From Micrasema longulum (taxonomy: Eukaryota; Arthropoda; Insecta; Trichoptera; Brachycentridae), in NCBI GenBank assembly GCA_022494885.1, contig JAGVSM010000884.1:62001-126000 (forward strand): a DNA stretch of 64,000 nucleotides, given 5' to 3'. Position numbers and translations under genes: made by a program. Below the pieces are notes generated by a model, which searched no databases, was not told the origin of the DNA, and saw only the letters and a list, made by a program, of their open reading frames with translations. Numbering within the stretch: position 1 is the first letter of the stretch; each line of letters opens with the position of its first letter. Below, in pieces: positions 1 through 10,460 of this stretch.

Positions 1-281
1 GATATGTAAACACATATTAAACAATAACAACATTGAATCACCTACTCCACAAACGTATATTTTATGTTATGTTTTATGTTCACAATAAAATTTCATAAAA
101 TTATATAATTTACACCAGTTTTTATTAAATACTTTCAAACAAAAATTCAATTCATACAGTTGTTATTACTTTATACTTAAATTATTTAAATTAATCTTTT
201 TTTATTTGCGTAATTATAAAAAAATATGGTTAACAACCCTTGCTTGCAATTGTATATAACATAGAAATTTGTTTAGTCTTC

Positions 282-325
282 CACCAGTCTGACGATGTCG
301 GTCACGACAAAATTCGGTCACTGGC
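282..325 (+). ncRNA. Degenerate type I hammerhead ribozyme, PLE end
   Basis: Helix I is formed by ACCAGT and ACTGG. The CUGANGA box reads CTGACGA at 289-295 and helix II is about GTCG/CGAC. The GAAA box has decayed to AAAA at 309-312, and the expected cleavage GTC lies at 317-319. It matches the intact copy at 42858-42902 almost base for base. PLE terminal repeats are known to carry such ribozymes. The G12 change should abolish cleavage, so this is a fossil. Confidence 0.72.
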
Positions 326-364
326 AGAAATTTATAATTTTTTTTTTTTTTTAAGTTTGTGTTC

Positions 365-720
365 TTTTATTTTTATTTAATCTATGTGAAGCCAAATGTT
401 GTTTCACTCTATATTTAATAGCTCTCCCGCTTTGTCCTATATACGAACCAGGACAAGTAAAGAACATTTATCTTCACATAGATTAAAAAAAGACATATCT
501 AACTATGCATCATATTTAAATGAATTAAAACATACTTTCGACAAATCAAAAAATATAAATAATTTACGTGTAGGACATAAAGGTCAAAAGTTAGATTGAT
601 TAGAAATTTTAGAAATAAATACGATAAAAAATAAGAGCGATAGAATTTTAATAAATCAGCAAATAGAATTTAAAAACTCACCCTTATTAGCCCCCTTAGT
701 TAGACCCTGTACATTGTAAT
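365..720 (+). pseudogene. Penelope-like element GIY-YIG endonuclease fragment with foldback
   Basis: From about 457 onward the plus strand encodes the C-terminal half of a PLE GIY-YIG domain (…KEHLSSHRLKKDISNY…, then …VGHKGQKLD), with a further frame running to about 720. Positions 365-456 are the reverse complement of the preceding part of the same domain, ending in an antisense form of the Cys-Pro-Gly-Ser-Tyr segment. The nominal start codon at 396 is therefore in antisense sequence and not a real start. The copy at 24090-24470 shows the normal order. The fragment is broken and non-functional. Confidence 0.75.
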
Positions 721-1050
721 AAAACAATGAATATTTTTCATATAATAGAATGTTCTCTTAAAGTACACCGCCAACACATGTTTCAATAATTTGTCTCACT
801 CTGTTTCATTGAAATATTGCGTATTGTATCTTTTTCAACTTATTTTTAAATGTACCTACACTTAAGATAATTTTTATTTTTATATAAATTATCCTTACAC
901 TGTATAATATTCACCAGTCTGAAGATGCCCATTAGAGGGTGAAAGCGCTAATTGGTCAAAATAAATAAGTGGAAGTGTACAAAGTATTTTTAAAATAATA
1001 ACTTATATGTAAATATAAGTTATTACATCATTACAATGGAATTCCATCAA
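720..1050 (+). repeat. PLE 3' untranslated/terminal region
   Basis: This follows the GIY-YIG fragment and is nearly identical to 24470-24900, including the segments TTAAAGTACACCGCC and CAACACATGTTTC. It contains a hammerhead at 912-957 and ends in a TTATATGTAAATATAAG palindrome. The shared order of GIY-YIG, UTR and ribozyme defines one PLE family with two copies in the window. Confidence 0.7.
912..957 (+). ncRNA. Hammerhead ribozyme, complete core
   Basis: Helix I pairs ACCAGT with ATTGGT through one G-U wobble. The CTGAAGA box is at 919-925. Helix II is CCC/GGG around an ATTAGA loop, with a TG before it and a T after it. GAAA is at 941-944. Helix III is the self-complementary AGC/GCT with no loop, and predicted cleavage is after the A at 950. 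All catalytic boxes are present. A three-base-pair loopless helix III is expected to be weak as a monomer. Confidence 0.72.
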
Positions 1051-1089
1051 GAATTGTCAATAAATAACTTAACTAAAACATTATAGATA

Positions 1090-1180
1090 GTAAAATATTA
1101 TAATAGAGATGAGAAACAATTTAGAGAAGGGGATATAGACGTCTAGGCGTCTATATGGCTAATGACCGTCTTTGGCCATT
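1090..1180 (+). repeat. Family X repeat fragment
   Basis: The segment starting GAGATGAGAAACAATTTAG, followed by GTCTAGGCGTCTA and a degraded ATGACC..TGGCC segment, matches the terminal part of the window's most abundant repeat, family X (best seen at 2072-2346 and 51613-52250). It is truncated. Confidence 0.5.
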
Positions 1181-1770
1181 TTTTTTTTTAAATTTAAATT
1201 TAAAATTTTATTACGTTTAATAAGCTCCGGTGTCATATTTTAATGATTATTAAAAAAAAAAAACAAAATTAATTGATCACAATGAAATTAAATGAATGCA
1301 ATATTTTGATCAATTCAGGTGTTGTCATTAAATATTGCAATTCTAATGATGGCATTCAAAAATGCATTAGTGTTTTATAAAAACGTGTAGCAGTATCAAA
1401 TGGTTTACGAAGTAATTCAACACAAGGCCGTGTAGCTTAATATCTAAGATAATGTTCAATTTAAAACAATTTCATTTTGCTCTTAATCCAATTTTAATTT
1501 GTTTTGAAAAGTTGCGAAAAAGTTTTTTAAACAAAACAGACGTATTTCTTTATAACGTGCAGATATGTAGACGGTTTGTATATTATATTATGAGGCCTAT
1601 CTTGTCTATTTAATTGATCAATTTTCGTTATGGAGATTTATTGTTCGTTACGTTCACAACTAGTATACAATCATAAATTAGAGGTTTATTATCAAAATAT
1701 GGGCAATTATAGTTTGGTAACAAACCCGTTGCATTAGCTTTAAACGTATTTTTTTACTATCTAAAAGGCC

Positions 1771-1833
1771 GTTTACACGTGGAGAATACAATATTATTTT
1801 AAACTAGGACTCGACCATTTTCCACGTGTAAAC
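1771..1833. repeat. 13-bp perfect inverted repeat
   Basis: GTTTACACGTGGA at 1771-1783 is exactly inverted at 1821-1833, with a 37-nt spacer. The arms contain CACGTG. It could be a tiny TIR remnant or a chance palindrome; no target duplication is obvious. Confidence 0.5.
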
Positions 1834-2071
1834 AGCAATTTGTAACAAAAAACATTTAGTTTTTTTATTTTTATAAATTTATTGCATATATATAAGTATA
1901 CATATTTAATATCAGGAAATCTATCTAAAACTAGTGAATGGAAAATGAATACGGAGCGTTCTCTGGTTATGATAGTCCCATCTAACATGACTGAGCTAAG
2001 ATGGGTTTTTTTTATCTTTTAAAGTATAAATAGTTCTTTTCTAAAATAACAATAAAAAAATACTTAAAATG

Positions 2072-2346
2072 CATATTAACATATTACAACACAGATGAAG
2101 AACATTTAAGAGAAGGTGATAAATAAGTCTAGGCATCTACAGGGCTTGTGAACTGTCAATGGCTGGTTTAAGTGTCCACTTTTCACACTGTGTAACATAC
2201 ACTATTCTGCCCATATTTGAACTTTTGTATTCCTTTTATTCTTTCATCTATTGATGTTTGTGAAGTTAAAGAGCTGAAACCTTTATTCATTCTATATTAC
2301 CTTCTCTTAAATGTTCTTCATCTCTGTTGTAATATGTTAATATAAA
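2072..2346. mobile_element. Family X element with terminal inverted repeats
   Basis: The left arm (2072-2117, around ACATATTACAACACAGATG) is the reverse complement of the right arm (about 2297-2346) over roughly 45 bp with few mismatches. The interior carries the family X core, including GTGTCCACTTTTCACAC and ATTCTGCCCATATTTG. This is the only copy here with both ends inverted; other copies show one end only. No coding capacity. It could be a MITE or a locally inverted repeat. Confidence 0.6.
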
Positions 2347-2459
2347 CAGCTCCCCAGGGAGTTGAATCCAGTCCGTGTTTGCAATTTTTTTTATAAATGC
2401 AAAGCTTGTCAAATGTAAGAAATTAATAATCGTGATTATATAAAAATAAAGTATATATA

Positions 2460-2870
2460 TGTGCTAAGAATATACTTCGTCTTGCAGTGCCTTATCATGT
2501 TCCCCCGACGTTGGAGAATCTTGGTCCTGCGCTACTCCGAGGCCAGGACAACGGCTTGTTGAATGTGCTCGCTATAAAGATTCCTGTGAAAAGATGACCA
2601 ACGTAGTTTGCCGTCGCTTTCTCTGGTGGATTTTTCTGTCGGGGTTACCTTCCCTTAGCTGATAGGTCCTGGTTTGGAGGCGCCAGAAACTCACCTTTCT
2701 TCCTCTCGTTATCTGCTGTGATCACACCTGAGTGTGATCCCATTACCCAGGGTTCGTGACGTGGACGCTAACGAGTAGGACTAGTCAGTGGTGTTGCCGG
2801 TGGAATGCAACTGGGCATTTGCAGCATTTAATAGAATCACACCCTTCAGCAAGATGTGCTACACTATACA
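2460..2870. other. GC-richer unassigned segment
   Basis: About 400 bp with clearly higher GC than its surroundings and no long ORF on either strand. It contains an ACACCTGAGTGTGAT imperfect palindrome and GCACTCC-like motifs. No other copy occurs in the window. It might be a LINE or PLE 5' region, or unique sequence; I cannot decide. Confidence 0.35.
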
Positions 2871-3073
2871 TGGGCAGTTACTTTTATTTGAAAAAATGTA
2901 AAACATTTTGAGTATTTTATATTTGGCATTAAATATTTTTGAAGCAATTACATTGCGTTGTTTTTTTACAAAAGGAGGTTGATTCCAATGGGACAATACA
3001 ATTAATTTGTGTTGCTGTATGAGTATTTATATTTTATTTATTGTGTATGCAGACAATTGGTAGAATCCATATT

Positions 3074-3330
3074 TAATTTGATAATGTATCCAAAACAAAA
3101 CAAGTTTATTGGATTATAATTCAACTTTATTTTTTATAAAATATACAAAGGGTATATTGTGACACGTTTCGTCTAGTAAGGACATTTTCAAACTTTCAAA
3201 AAACAGTTTGTTTGAAAATATCCTAACAAGACGAAACGCGTCACAATATACCCTTTGTATATTTTATAAAAAAATAAAGTAGAATTATAATCCAATAAAC
3301 CTGTTTTATTTTGGATACATTACCAAATTA
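3074..3330. repeat. Head-to-head palindrome of a PLE hammerhead-like end
   Basis: Two arms of about 125 bp are inverted around a short centre near 3205-3210. They span ATCCAAAACAAAAC on the left to GTTTTATTTTGGAT on the right. Each arm contains AAGACGAAACGCGTCAC (right) or its complement, which has GAAA, a self-complementary ACGCGT helix III and C17. The first box has degraded from CTGANGA to TTGAAAA. This is the family of 9655-9700 and 10420-10460 in spirit but a distinct subfamily. Confidence 0.7.
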
Positions 3331-3792
3331 TTTATATTTTGTTGGGTTCTTTTGACCTCGCGTAATTTATCTTAAAATTTAAGCAGTAGGCACCTCACTA
3401 ACATTTGTCTTACCCATTATTCGGACATATTTTCGGCGTGTTTTTTTTTAAATATTTTTTTTTGCCATGTGTATTATGTACATACATAGCTTATATTTAC
3501 TGAAAAAGCTATGATTCTTCTAATTATTATAACCCTAGGATCACGGCCATATGACAATATTGTCATTTCTATTGTATTGTCCAAATGTAAACGATACTTA
3601 AGTCGGCACGTTCACACTCATTTGAAAAATAGTAATTTTGTAAATGTCTGATTAAGAATACTGTTCTGTGAGTGAAATAGAATCTTAGGCAATAGGAAAA
3701 TTTGACATTATAGGATGAATGCGCGGGATCTGATTTGAGGGTATAAAGAAAGATATTCCCAGATTACATTGCAGTTTACACACTGGTTATAT

Positions 3793-4779
3793 CAGTATTT
3801 CCCACGGTGGGGCCTACGCCCCACTGGTGGGGCATAACACCTCAAAGATGGGGTGTGGGGCACCACGCTTAAGAGATGAGACACGGCGGCATTCCACATA
3901 TTTTATTTATTTTCTTTCTGTTGACGCCCATGGGGCTTTTACATTATGCATACTATATAAAAAGAAAAAGTTACACATTAAACATAATTAACATTTTTTC
4001 AAATATAAATTTTTTTAACAAAATATTTTAAAAATTTAAAAATAAAGTTACATAGTTAACATAATACACTATTAAGACATAATGCATACATTGTATTATG
4101 TTTATAATATAGGGCATAGTAAGATTCAAATAAAACATAATTATTATTATTTTTATTTTTTTTACACCGGTAAACTAAACTTTAAAGTGAAGTTATCCAA
4201 AAAGGAATATTGACATGGATTTGCTTGCGAAAAAACTAACACAAAATATTCTAATAATTCTTTGCATGCCAGAAAATGATTATTACCCTTTCCCTCATCT
4301 TATTTAGTGGAATATGGTTTTAGCGCCTTACGCGATTTACTCATTAAAAAACGAAATCGATTGGATATAACTAATAGAGGTATAGAGGGGACCTAATATG
4401 GAAACCAACTAAGTTAGATCCGGACATCAAATTTCTTTGTAGCAAGCGTAACTGAATTAAATCATGAATAAGGAAGGCGTCAAGATATTTTTTGTGTTTG
4501 TACTCAATTTCAATTGTCACTTGTGTTTTATTATTGTTTTCATTTTTATTTTATTCTACTTAATTACATATCAAATTTGTGTTTTGTAATAATTTCACCT
4601 ATAATATATGTATAAGAATAGGTTTTATTTCATTTCATTAGGGGTTCATATGTTTACAAACATATTACAATATGATTTAAAAATTTACCTGCTCTTTAAT
4701 TTAAAAAAATGCCGGTGGAGCATCTGACTTTTGAAAATAATATGGTGAGGCATGGCATAAAGAAGGCTGGGAAACACCG
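3793..4779. mobile_element. hAT-like nonautonomous DNA element
   Basis: The ends are CAGTATTTCCCA (left) and, on the opposite strand, CGGTGTTTCCCA (right), matching at 10 of 12 positions and fitting the hAT-type terminal pattern. The flanks GGTTATAT (3785-3792) and GGTTACAT (4780-4787) form an 8-bp duplication with one mismatch, the length hAT transposases produce. Subterminal GGTGGGGC and CCCCACTGGTGGGG repeats occur inside the left end. No transposase ORF is visible, and later LINE sequence sits inside. Confidence 0.68.
3900..4145 (-). mobile_element. LINE 3' end (family Z) inserted in the hAT-like element
   Basis: On the minus strand the sequence reads TAAAAGCCCCATGGGCGTCA followed by an ATAAATAAAATA tail. 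This is the 3'-terminal signature seen after the reverse transcriptase relic at 49670-49715 and at 35205-35240 and 39095-39130. Only 3' sequence is present. Confidence 0.55.
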
Positions 4780-4799
4780 GGTTACATCCTATATGTTGT

Positions 4800-5325
4800 A
4801 CATAAGGAATTTACAATAGAGAACACTGATAAAGAGCTAGCGGTCAGGAGTCACGAACTGTCGAGATAAAATGTAATGAATTCTGTCGATTTGCGGTATT
4901 ATGTAGAATCGTGCAGACTGAAGTTGTGGACCAAAGTAGGTTTCGGGCCCGGCAACTTTACGGCTGTTGTGTTGCCCGCCACAACATACACTACCGTAAA
5001 TTCACAGAGACTGGACCGCTGTGCGCGTGCAAACCACGAGCCCACTGCGTGATATCGCATGATTGACCCATTTCACACCATGGCAAAAATCTACACGGCA
5101 TGATAAAATATAACACGGTGGATCAATATGAATTGTTTTACAATTATTTATTTATTTAATGGCTGGTAAACGCAATAACCAGTACACCATGAGACTGACT
5201 TATCTCTAGTCAATTTATTTTACAATGATTTTTACCTGAGAGTACTCGCTAAATTCAAATAATTTTATGACAATTTTGCTAAAATTATCATTAAAATCTC
5301 TTTTGTTTAATTTTACTATATTATC
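4800..5325. other. Anonymous sequence without recognised genes
   Basis: This contains a moderately GC-rich patch (about 4840-5110) with no ORF of note and no second copy in the window, followed by AT-rich sequence. Nothing further can be supported. Confidence 0.3.
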
Positions 5326-5332
5326 TGAATCA

Positions 5333-5510
5333 GGTTGTGGTCCAGTGGCTAGTGTTGCGGACTCACAAATCAGAGGTCCGAGGTTCGAATCCCACTCTAC
5401 CCCAACTTGATTTCCATTTTTTAATAGTGAATTATTTACAACACGTTGAAAATAGTCACCTAAATTGAAATATTTAGGTAAATCATAAGAACGTTAGTAT
5501 TTTATTTTTT
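5333..5510 (+). mobile_element. tRNA-derived SINE, family S1, copy 1
   Basis: A pol III box A (TGGTCCAGTGG, 5338-5348) and box B (GGTTCGAATCC, 5382-5392) sit in a tRNA-like head. The body that follows, including AATAGTGAATTATTTACAAC, is shared with 10513-10680. The 3' half is not tRNA-like, so this is a SINE and not a tRNA gene. Confidence 0.78.
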
Positions 5511-5759
5511 TTTAATAATATAATTATCCGAGGCGTTTTTATTGATAATTTTATTAAAACCATTAACGACGAAGTTTCATATAAAAAAAAACGAAAAATA
5601 CAAATATTCTTAAATTTTAATAGGTACAAATAAAATGTCAATCCACTATAATTTTACCGTGCCGTTTAGATTAAGATGATATTTGTGAAATAGGTTATTC
5701 TCCGTCGGGTGTCACGCGGCTGGTTAGTTTATTTTGAAATTCTTGTAATAATGAACAGA

Positions 5760-6150
5760 GTTTACGAATACCGATAAATACATCTTAAAAGAATTTAGAA
5801 AATTATGATTGAATTTTTGAAATCAATATGGATATTGTCGAGAAATGTTTTCATACATAATTTTCAAAATGAAATCGTTAAAAAATATGCCTTTATAAAA
5901 ACGCGACACTTTTGGCCTTGAGAATTGTGACGACATGATTCATGACGATGTTCTATTTCAATTTAAATGGTCATAAGCAAAGTTCAAAATGTAACCGAAT
6001 CGTAACGTATTAGGGGCGTGGCTAATGCAATTAACCGTTTACGCGGGAATTTAAAATTACAAAATAATAAGCATTTTTTAGTTAAATAAGTTCAAAAACC
6101 TTTTTTTTACTAGAAAGTATTTTAAGACCCTTATTAATTTAAAATTGAAA
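5760..6150. repeat. Repeat W, copy 1
   Basis: This aligns over about 350 bp with 29225-29585 through the shared segments AATCAATATGGA, AAAAACGCGACA, TTTGGCCTTGA and CGTATTAGG. It is non-coding and its ends are not defined, so the element class is unknown. Both copies neighbour tRNA-headed SINEs. Confidence 0.6.
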
Positions 6151-6171
6151 TCCTAATATTTCCCTATTGTT

Positions 6172-6640
6172 TTCGACTCAATGGCTACTCTCAGGTAAAA
6201 ATCCAGAAAAAGTTAATCATGAGCAGATTTTTCGCCGTACCCCCATCACGTATCATCCAGGTCAATACTATTCGTACGCATCATTATTCTCTGTGTCCAA
6301 AAGGATGAAGAATACAGTTCTGCGTGTGAAATAGAACCGAAATCCTGGACGAGTATTAAAATGAAATCTAGTGAAGAAAGTCGACTTCGTATTGTAATGT
6401 TTGGCGCGTTCAGCAACCATTCTGCTGTTCCCGGGTTCAATTTCTCACAAGGTTGTAATGGAAAATTTATTTTCGAGGTAGTTTTACATCGAAAATTTTC
6501 ATTTTATCGGACTGGCACCTGAAGCATAACACTGATCTCCTTACCATCCTGTTACATATCATATAATGAAAAAAAGCTGCATTTAAATTACCAATGCGGT
6601 GCCCTATGCACCATTGGGTGTGTACAGAAATTTAATCATT
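6172..6640 (+). mobile_element. tRNA-headed SINE, family S2 (rearranged copy)
   Basis: It contains the S2 leader GTGTCCAAAAGGATG, then ATCCTGGACGAGT, a tRNA-like box B relic (GGGTTCAATTTC), and the common tail with GGCACCTGAAGC and TGCCCTATGCACC. A detached piece of the leader (ACTCAATGGCTACTCTCAGG) precedes it at 6178, suggesting rearrangement. Compare 15015-15425, the most complete copy. Confidence 0.62.
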
Positions 6641-7263
6641 ATTATTATCATTTCGAGTTTTTCCAATTTTTTGTTGACATAAACTGGATTTAACCCAGTA
6701 ATTATTATATAAATGGGGCCAGGGTTCTTCCCCTCTCCTTGTGCACAATATGCCATACAATTATAATAAAAACGATACCCTACCAAAGGTGGATATGTTT
6801 TTGTTAAGTCGTACAAAATTTTAACACATTTTTTTATATTCCGTGCGAGTTTGCTCAAATCACATGAATATTAAATGTGTTTTGGCTTTGAAGATGATAG
6901 AAAAATCGATACTCCGAATTCCTTTCTTTGCCTGGGTGGATCTCTAAAGGGTTAGTAATGTAAATCCCGTCTGATATGGGCCGTAAATGTGAGTAAAATA
7001 ATAGTCTGATTTCAACACAGGAAATCTTGTGAAATACAAAATTTAATTGGAATCATCATCATCATCATAATTATTCTGTGTCCGCTTATTACTTTTTTCA
7101 TTTTTTTATTACTATTTTTATTAATTTTAAATAAAGCCAAATAAGGTACAGTTATATTAAATTAAAAATATTATTTTCAATTAAGGCTCAAAATTTTTCT
7201 TTATAGTTGTTAAAAGTAAAGAAATAAATACATTTACATCTATTTTAGAAAAAAATAAAATAA

Positions 7264-7480
7264 ATGCATTCAAAGCGCCCAGACTCAACACAGATTTTCT
7301 AGTGAGTCGGAGTAAGTTCATAGGCATGGGTTGTTCCTATGTATAATGTTTTTAATAATGAAAAAAAATGAAAATAAAAAAACGAATGCATTACAAATGT
7401 CCAGATAATACACGGATTTTCTAGCGAGTCGGAGTAAGTTCATAGGCATGGGTCGTTCTTATGTATACTGTTTTTATTAA
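7264..7480 (+). repeat. LINE 3'-end family Y, two tandem copies
   Basis: Two direct units about 120 bp apart share AGTCGGAGTAAGTTCATAGG and GGGTCGTTC-type segments. Each is followed by an A-rich run such as AAAAAATGAAAATAAA. A third copy is at 17735-17895. A GACTCG..CGAGTC hairpin is visible in copy 3 and partly decayed here. Tandem 3' ends suggest template switching or unequal exchange. Confidence 0.6.
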
Positions 7481-7524
7481 TTAAATGAAAATAAATAAAA
7501 GATCGAACGTGCGACTAGTAAAAC

Positions 7525-7645
7525 TCACCAGCAACTACATTCCAAGGCGAATTTATCTCCACTCGAATTCCCAATTGTTATCTGAGAGTAACCATCGAGT
7601 CAAAAGCAGTCGTTCGGAGTTCTGGTTCTATTTCTCAGACAATTT
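7525..7645 (-). mobile_element. SINE S2 leader fragment
   Basis: The minus strand reads the S2 leader: AGAACTCCGAACGACTG, then ATGGTTACTCTCAG and TGGAGATAAATTCGCC. It is truncated before the tRNA-like box B, so it is an old fragment. Confidence 0.5.
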
Positions 7646-7894
7646 AAAGTAATAAACTCTTGTGTGCAAAAATTTGGAGAAACCCAAAATATTCTTTCAT
7701 AAAAGGCCGTGCTATAGCAAACAGTACTGTTACATTATGTAACAATTAGCCAAAGACAAGATATTTTGAAATACAGATATAAAGAAACTAAAATTTAACG
7801 TATGTATAAAAACTGTTAAAAAAATTAATTTTAATTGCTTTATGGATATATAAGAAAATAACTAGGGACGGCATGTCTGGACTGCCCGTGCTCA

Positions 7895-8705
7895 AATCAG
7901 TTTACTCCACAAATGCCATCATAGGCAAGATTAAAAAAGCTCTAGATATATTGAATAAAGTTAGTTCCTGTAAAGTAGATTTGCTTATGAATGTTGGTAA
8001 ATCGAAAGTGATGGTTTTTAAAAGGGAGTGAAACATAATTAAATGTGAGATCAGTGTGAACGGAGATATTCTGAATCAGGTAGAAGAATTTGTGTATCTG
8101 GGAAGTATGTTTACTAGAGATGGAAGGGAGAGTGAGTGCCCGGAACAAGGCAAACGGTGCACTGAAATCTACTTTGGCAAACAAATGTTTATCGCAGGAG
8201 GAAAAACTAGCAGTTCACAATGGAGTTCTAGTGCCAACTCCAATGTATGGGAGCAAAGTATGGAATTGGAAAAATAATGATGAAAGTAGGTTAAATGCTG
8301 TCGATATGCGACCCTTTAGGCAGATGTGTGGTAAAACGATGCATGATAGGTGTACAAATGTCGAGATCCGTGAAGTATGTAAGGCTGAGACTTGCATTAT
8401 CGATATAATCAAAAAAGTGGTGCTGCGTTGGTTTAGACATAAAGAGCGAATGGACAGCGAAAGAACGGCTAAAAGGACCTACGACGCGAATGTTGATGGA
8501 AGCAGAAAACGAAAAAGACCAAAAGTACATGGCACGATTGACTCCATTAAATACTTGAAGATGGACATGTCAAGAGTGGGATCGGCGTGCGTACATGAGA
8601 AGATATATGAACGTAGAGGAACCGCGGTCTGTATGCAAAGACAGAGTGGTATGGCACTCTATCCTCTCTGCCTACCCCTACGGGGAAACGGCGTGATGGT
8701 TTTGT
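7895..8705 (+). pseudogene. LINE-A reverse transcriptase C-terminal region, subtype with TTTTG tail
   Basis: Frames from about 7900 encode …MNVGKSKVMVFK…, then …EEFVYLGSMFTRDG…, and (8090-8716) …LAVHNGVLVPTPMYGS…, …NAVDMRPFRQMCGK…, RWFRHKERMDSERTAKR. These are the thumb and post-RT region of a non-LTR retrotransposon, with the conserved WFGH.ERM motif altered to WFRHKERM. Stops and frame changes break it. It ends in ACGGCGTGATGGTTTTGTTTTG, the 3' tail of one LINE-A subtype. Clade assignment is uncertain. Confidence 0.8.
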
Positions 8706-8719
8706 TTTGTTCGTAAATA

Positions 8720-9600
8720 GTTCCATGCACTTTTGTCACCCAAATACTCCCTTAATTAATTTGAAGCCTTTAAATATGTACATACTCAGGCATATAATGT
8801 TTGTTGCTTTTTTGGTCCAGTTATTTGATCCGTGTAAAAGGAGGTCTGGGAGTAGAAGGGTCGACCAAATGACGCCCTTGGGACTTAAAGCTCGACCCAC
8901 ATGTGTCTTGTAAGCCTAGCAAAATATCATTTTCGACATTACCAACAATGGAGCCACCTATTGCGAACGTCTTATTTTGCGGAGCTTTCATAATTTAAAC
9001 TCATGTTATTATTGCTCTGCGTTCGAAAGGTTTAGTTTCTTAGCGGGTATGGAATAGAGTAAATATTTTTATTATGTTTTGTACGTGATCGATTTCGACA
9101 CATAAATAAATATATTATAAATATACTTAAAGGAGATAGACCCCGCATTTTAAAGTTTTTTGTCCATATTTTTTTTTCTTTTCAAATGACATCGGCTGGT
9201 CACTTGAAGCAGAAACATATTGGAAAACAACCAATTACAATTTTATACGGATTTAATATGTATAATTTTTTTTAAATTTAATTAAAAATTTAAAAGCAAA
9301 AGGAAAAAAAAAACAAACATTTTGTGCCACAATGGGGTAAAAACGTCTTGCAGTGATTTCTTCTCTATTTGTGATTTAAAAATATTCCTTAAATTACAAA
9401 TAACGTTACAAAACGTATGGCGTTTGCAAGGAGTACTATGTAAAAAAATATGAATTAATATTTTTTTTATTTATTTATTGAATATTAATCTAGATCATAA
9501 TTTATGCCTGTGATAAATTAACTTCAATCAAATTATTTGTTGATTTTGCGTTTATTTTTTAGAACCCTACATTTATGCTTTTAGTATAAAAATCAACGAC
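8720..9600. other. Anonymous AT-rich sequence
   Basis: No second copy and no coding signal recognised. A short ORF at 8707-8913 has no familiar motif and I do not call it a gene. Confidence 0.3.
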
Positions 9601-9654
9601 TGATTTAAGTCTATTGAACACCCTATTTGATTTATACAATATAAAAAACGAAAA

Positions 9655-9700
9655 TTTTTGTGACAATTGTTTCGCCTTGTTAAGGACATTTAATCAATCA
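9655..9700 (-). ncRNA. Hammerhead-like relic, PLE end
   Basis: The minus strand carries TCCTTAACAAGGCGAAAC followed by AATTGTCAC. GAAA and a short self-complementary helix III (CAATTG) with C17 are kept. The CTGANGA box is not recognisable. Partner of 10418-10460. Confidence 0.45.
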
Positions 9701-10417
9701 AAGAAAATCAACCTATTATTTTATTTTATTTTATTTTATTTGGGATTTTTACAGCTATAACATAAACAAAATAAGAAGAAAAATATCAACAATACGTATG
9801 AAAATAAAAAAAAATCCACTGTAAATCTAATGACACATAATATATGAGAAAAGAGTTAACGTAATTGTATGTGTGTGACGTTGGTATTCATGTGTATGTT
9901 AATGTGTGTATGCGTAAATGAATGAGCGAGAGGGTGCGTGTGTGGTGTAATTGCGTAAGTATAGAAAAAATAATTGTTTAAAACTTGTAAATATATTAAA
10001 AATGGTACAAGAAAGAACTTGGTAAAAAGTTCTAAACCTTTTTGTTAAAATTTAAATCAAGAAATGTTTTAAATTGTATTTTTTAAAAGTATGTAAAATT
10101 TCAAAACCGATAATATTATAATATTATTAATTTGATGACCACAACAATTTTGAAATGTATAAAGTTCTAGCGGTCCATTAATTATCTTACAATACATATG
10201 TCAATAAATTCTTACTTTATCATATTTTTTCTTAAATTCAAGCATACAAATATACCGAAATCCCCCATTACCTACTAAATACTTAACCTTGCCCTTGACT
10301 TTTGGTTTTTCCTACAATTTTGATTACTGTACATGAAATACTCAATAAGATTAATTTATTTACTTAAGTACCTTAAAATACGAGTTTATAGCTTCAATAT
10401 ATTAAATCTTCACATTC

Positions 10418-10460
10418 GTTTGAAATTACCTTAACAAGGCGAAACAATTGTCATAAACAA
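10418..10460 (+). ncRNA. Hammerhead-like relic, PLE end
   Basis: The sequence runs TTTGAAATTACCTTAAC then AAGGCGAAACAATTGTCA. It is the same subfamily as 9655-9700, in inverted orientation. The first box reads TTGAAAT rather than CTGANGA, so activity is unlikely. Confidence 0.45.

Noticed and set aside
396..599. 67-codon ORF as a gene
   Set aside because: Its first third is antisense to the rest of the same PLE domain; it is a rearrangement product.
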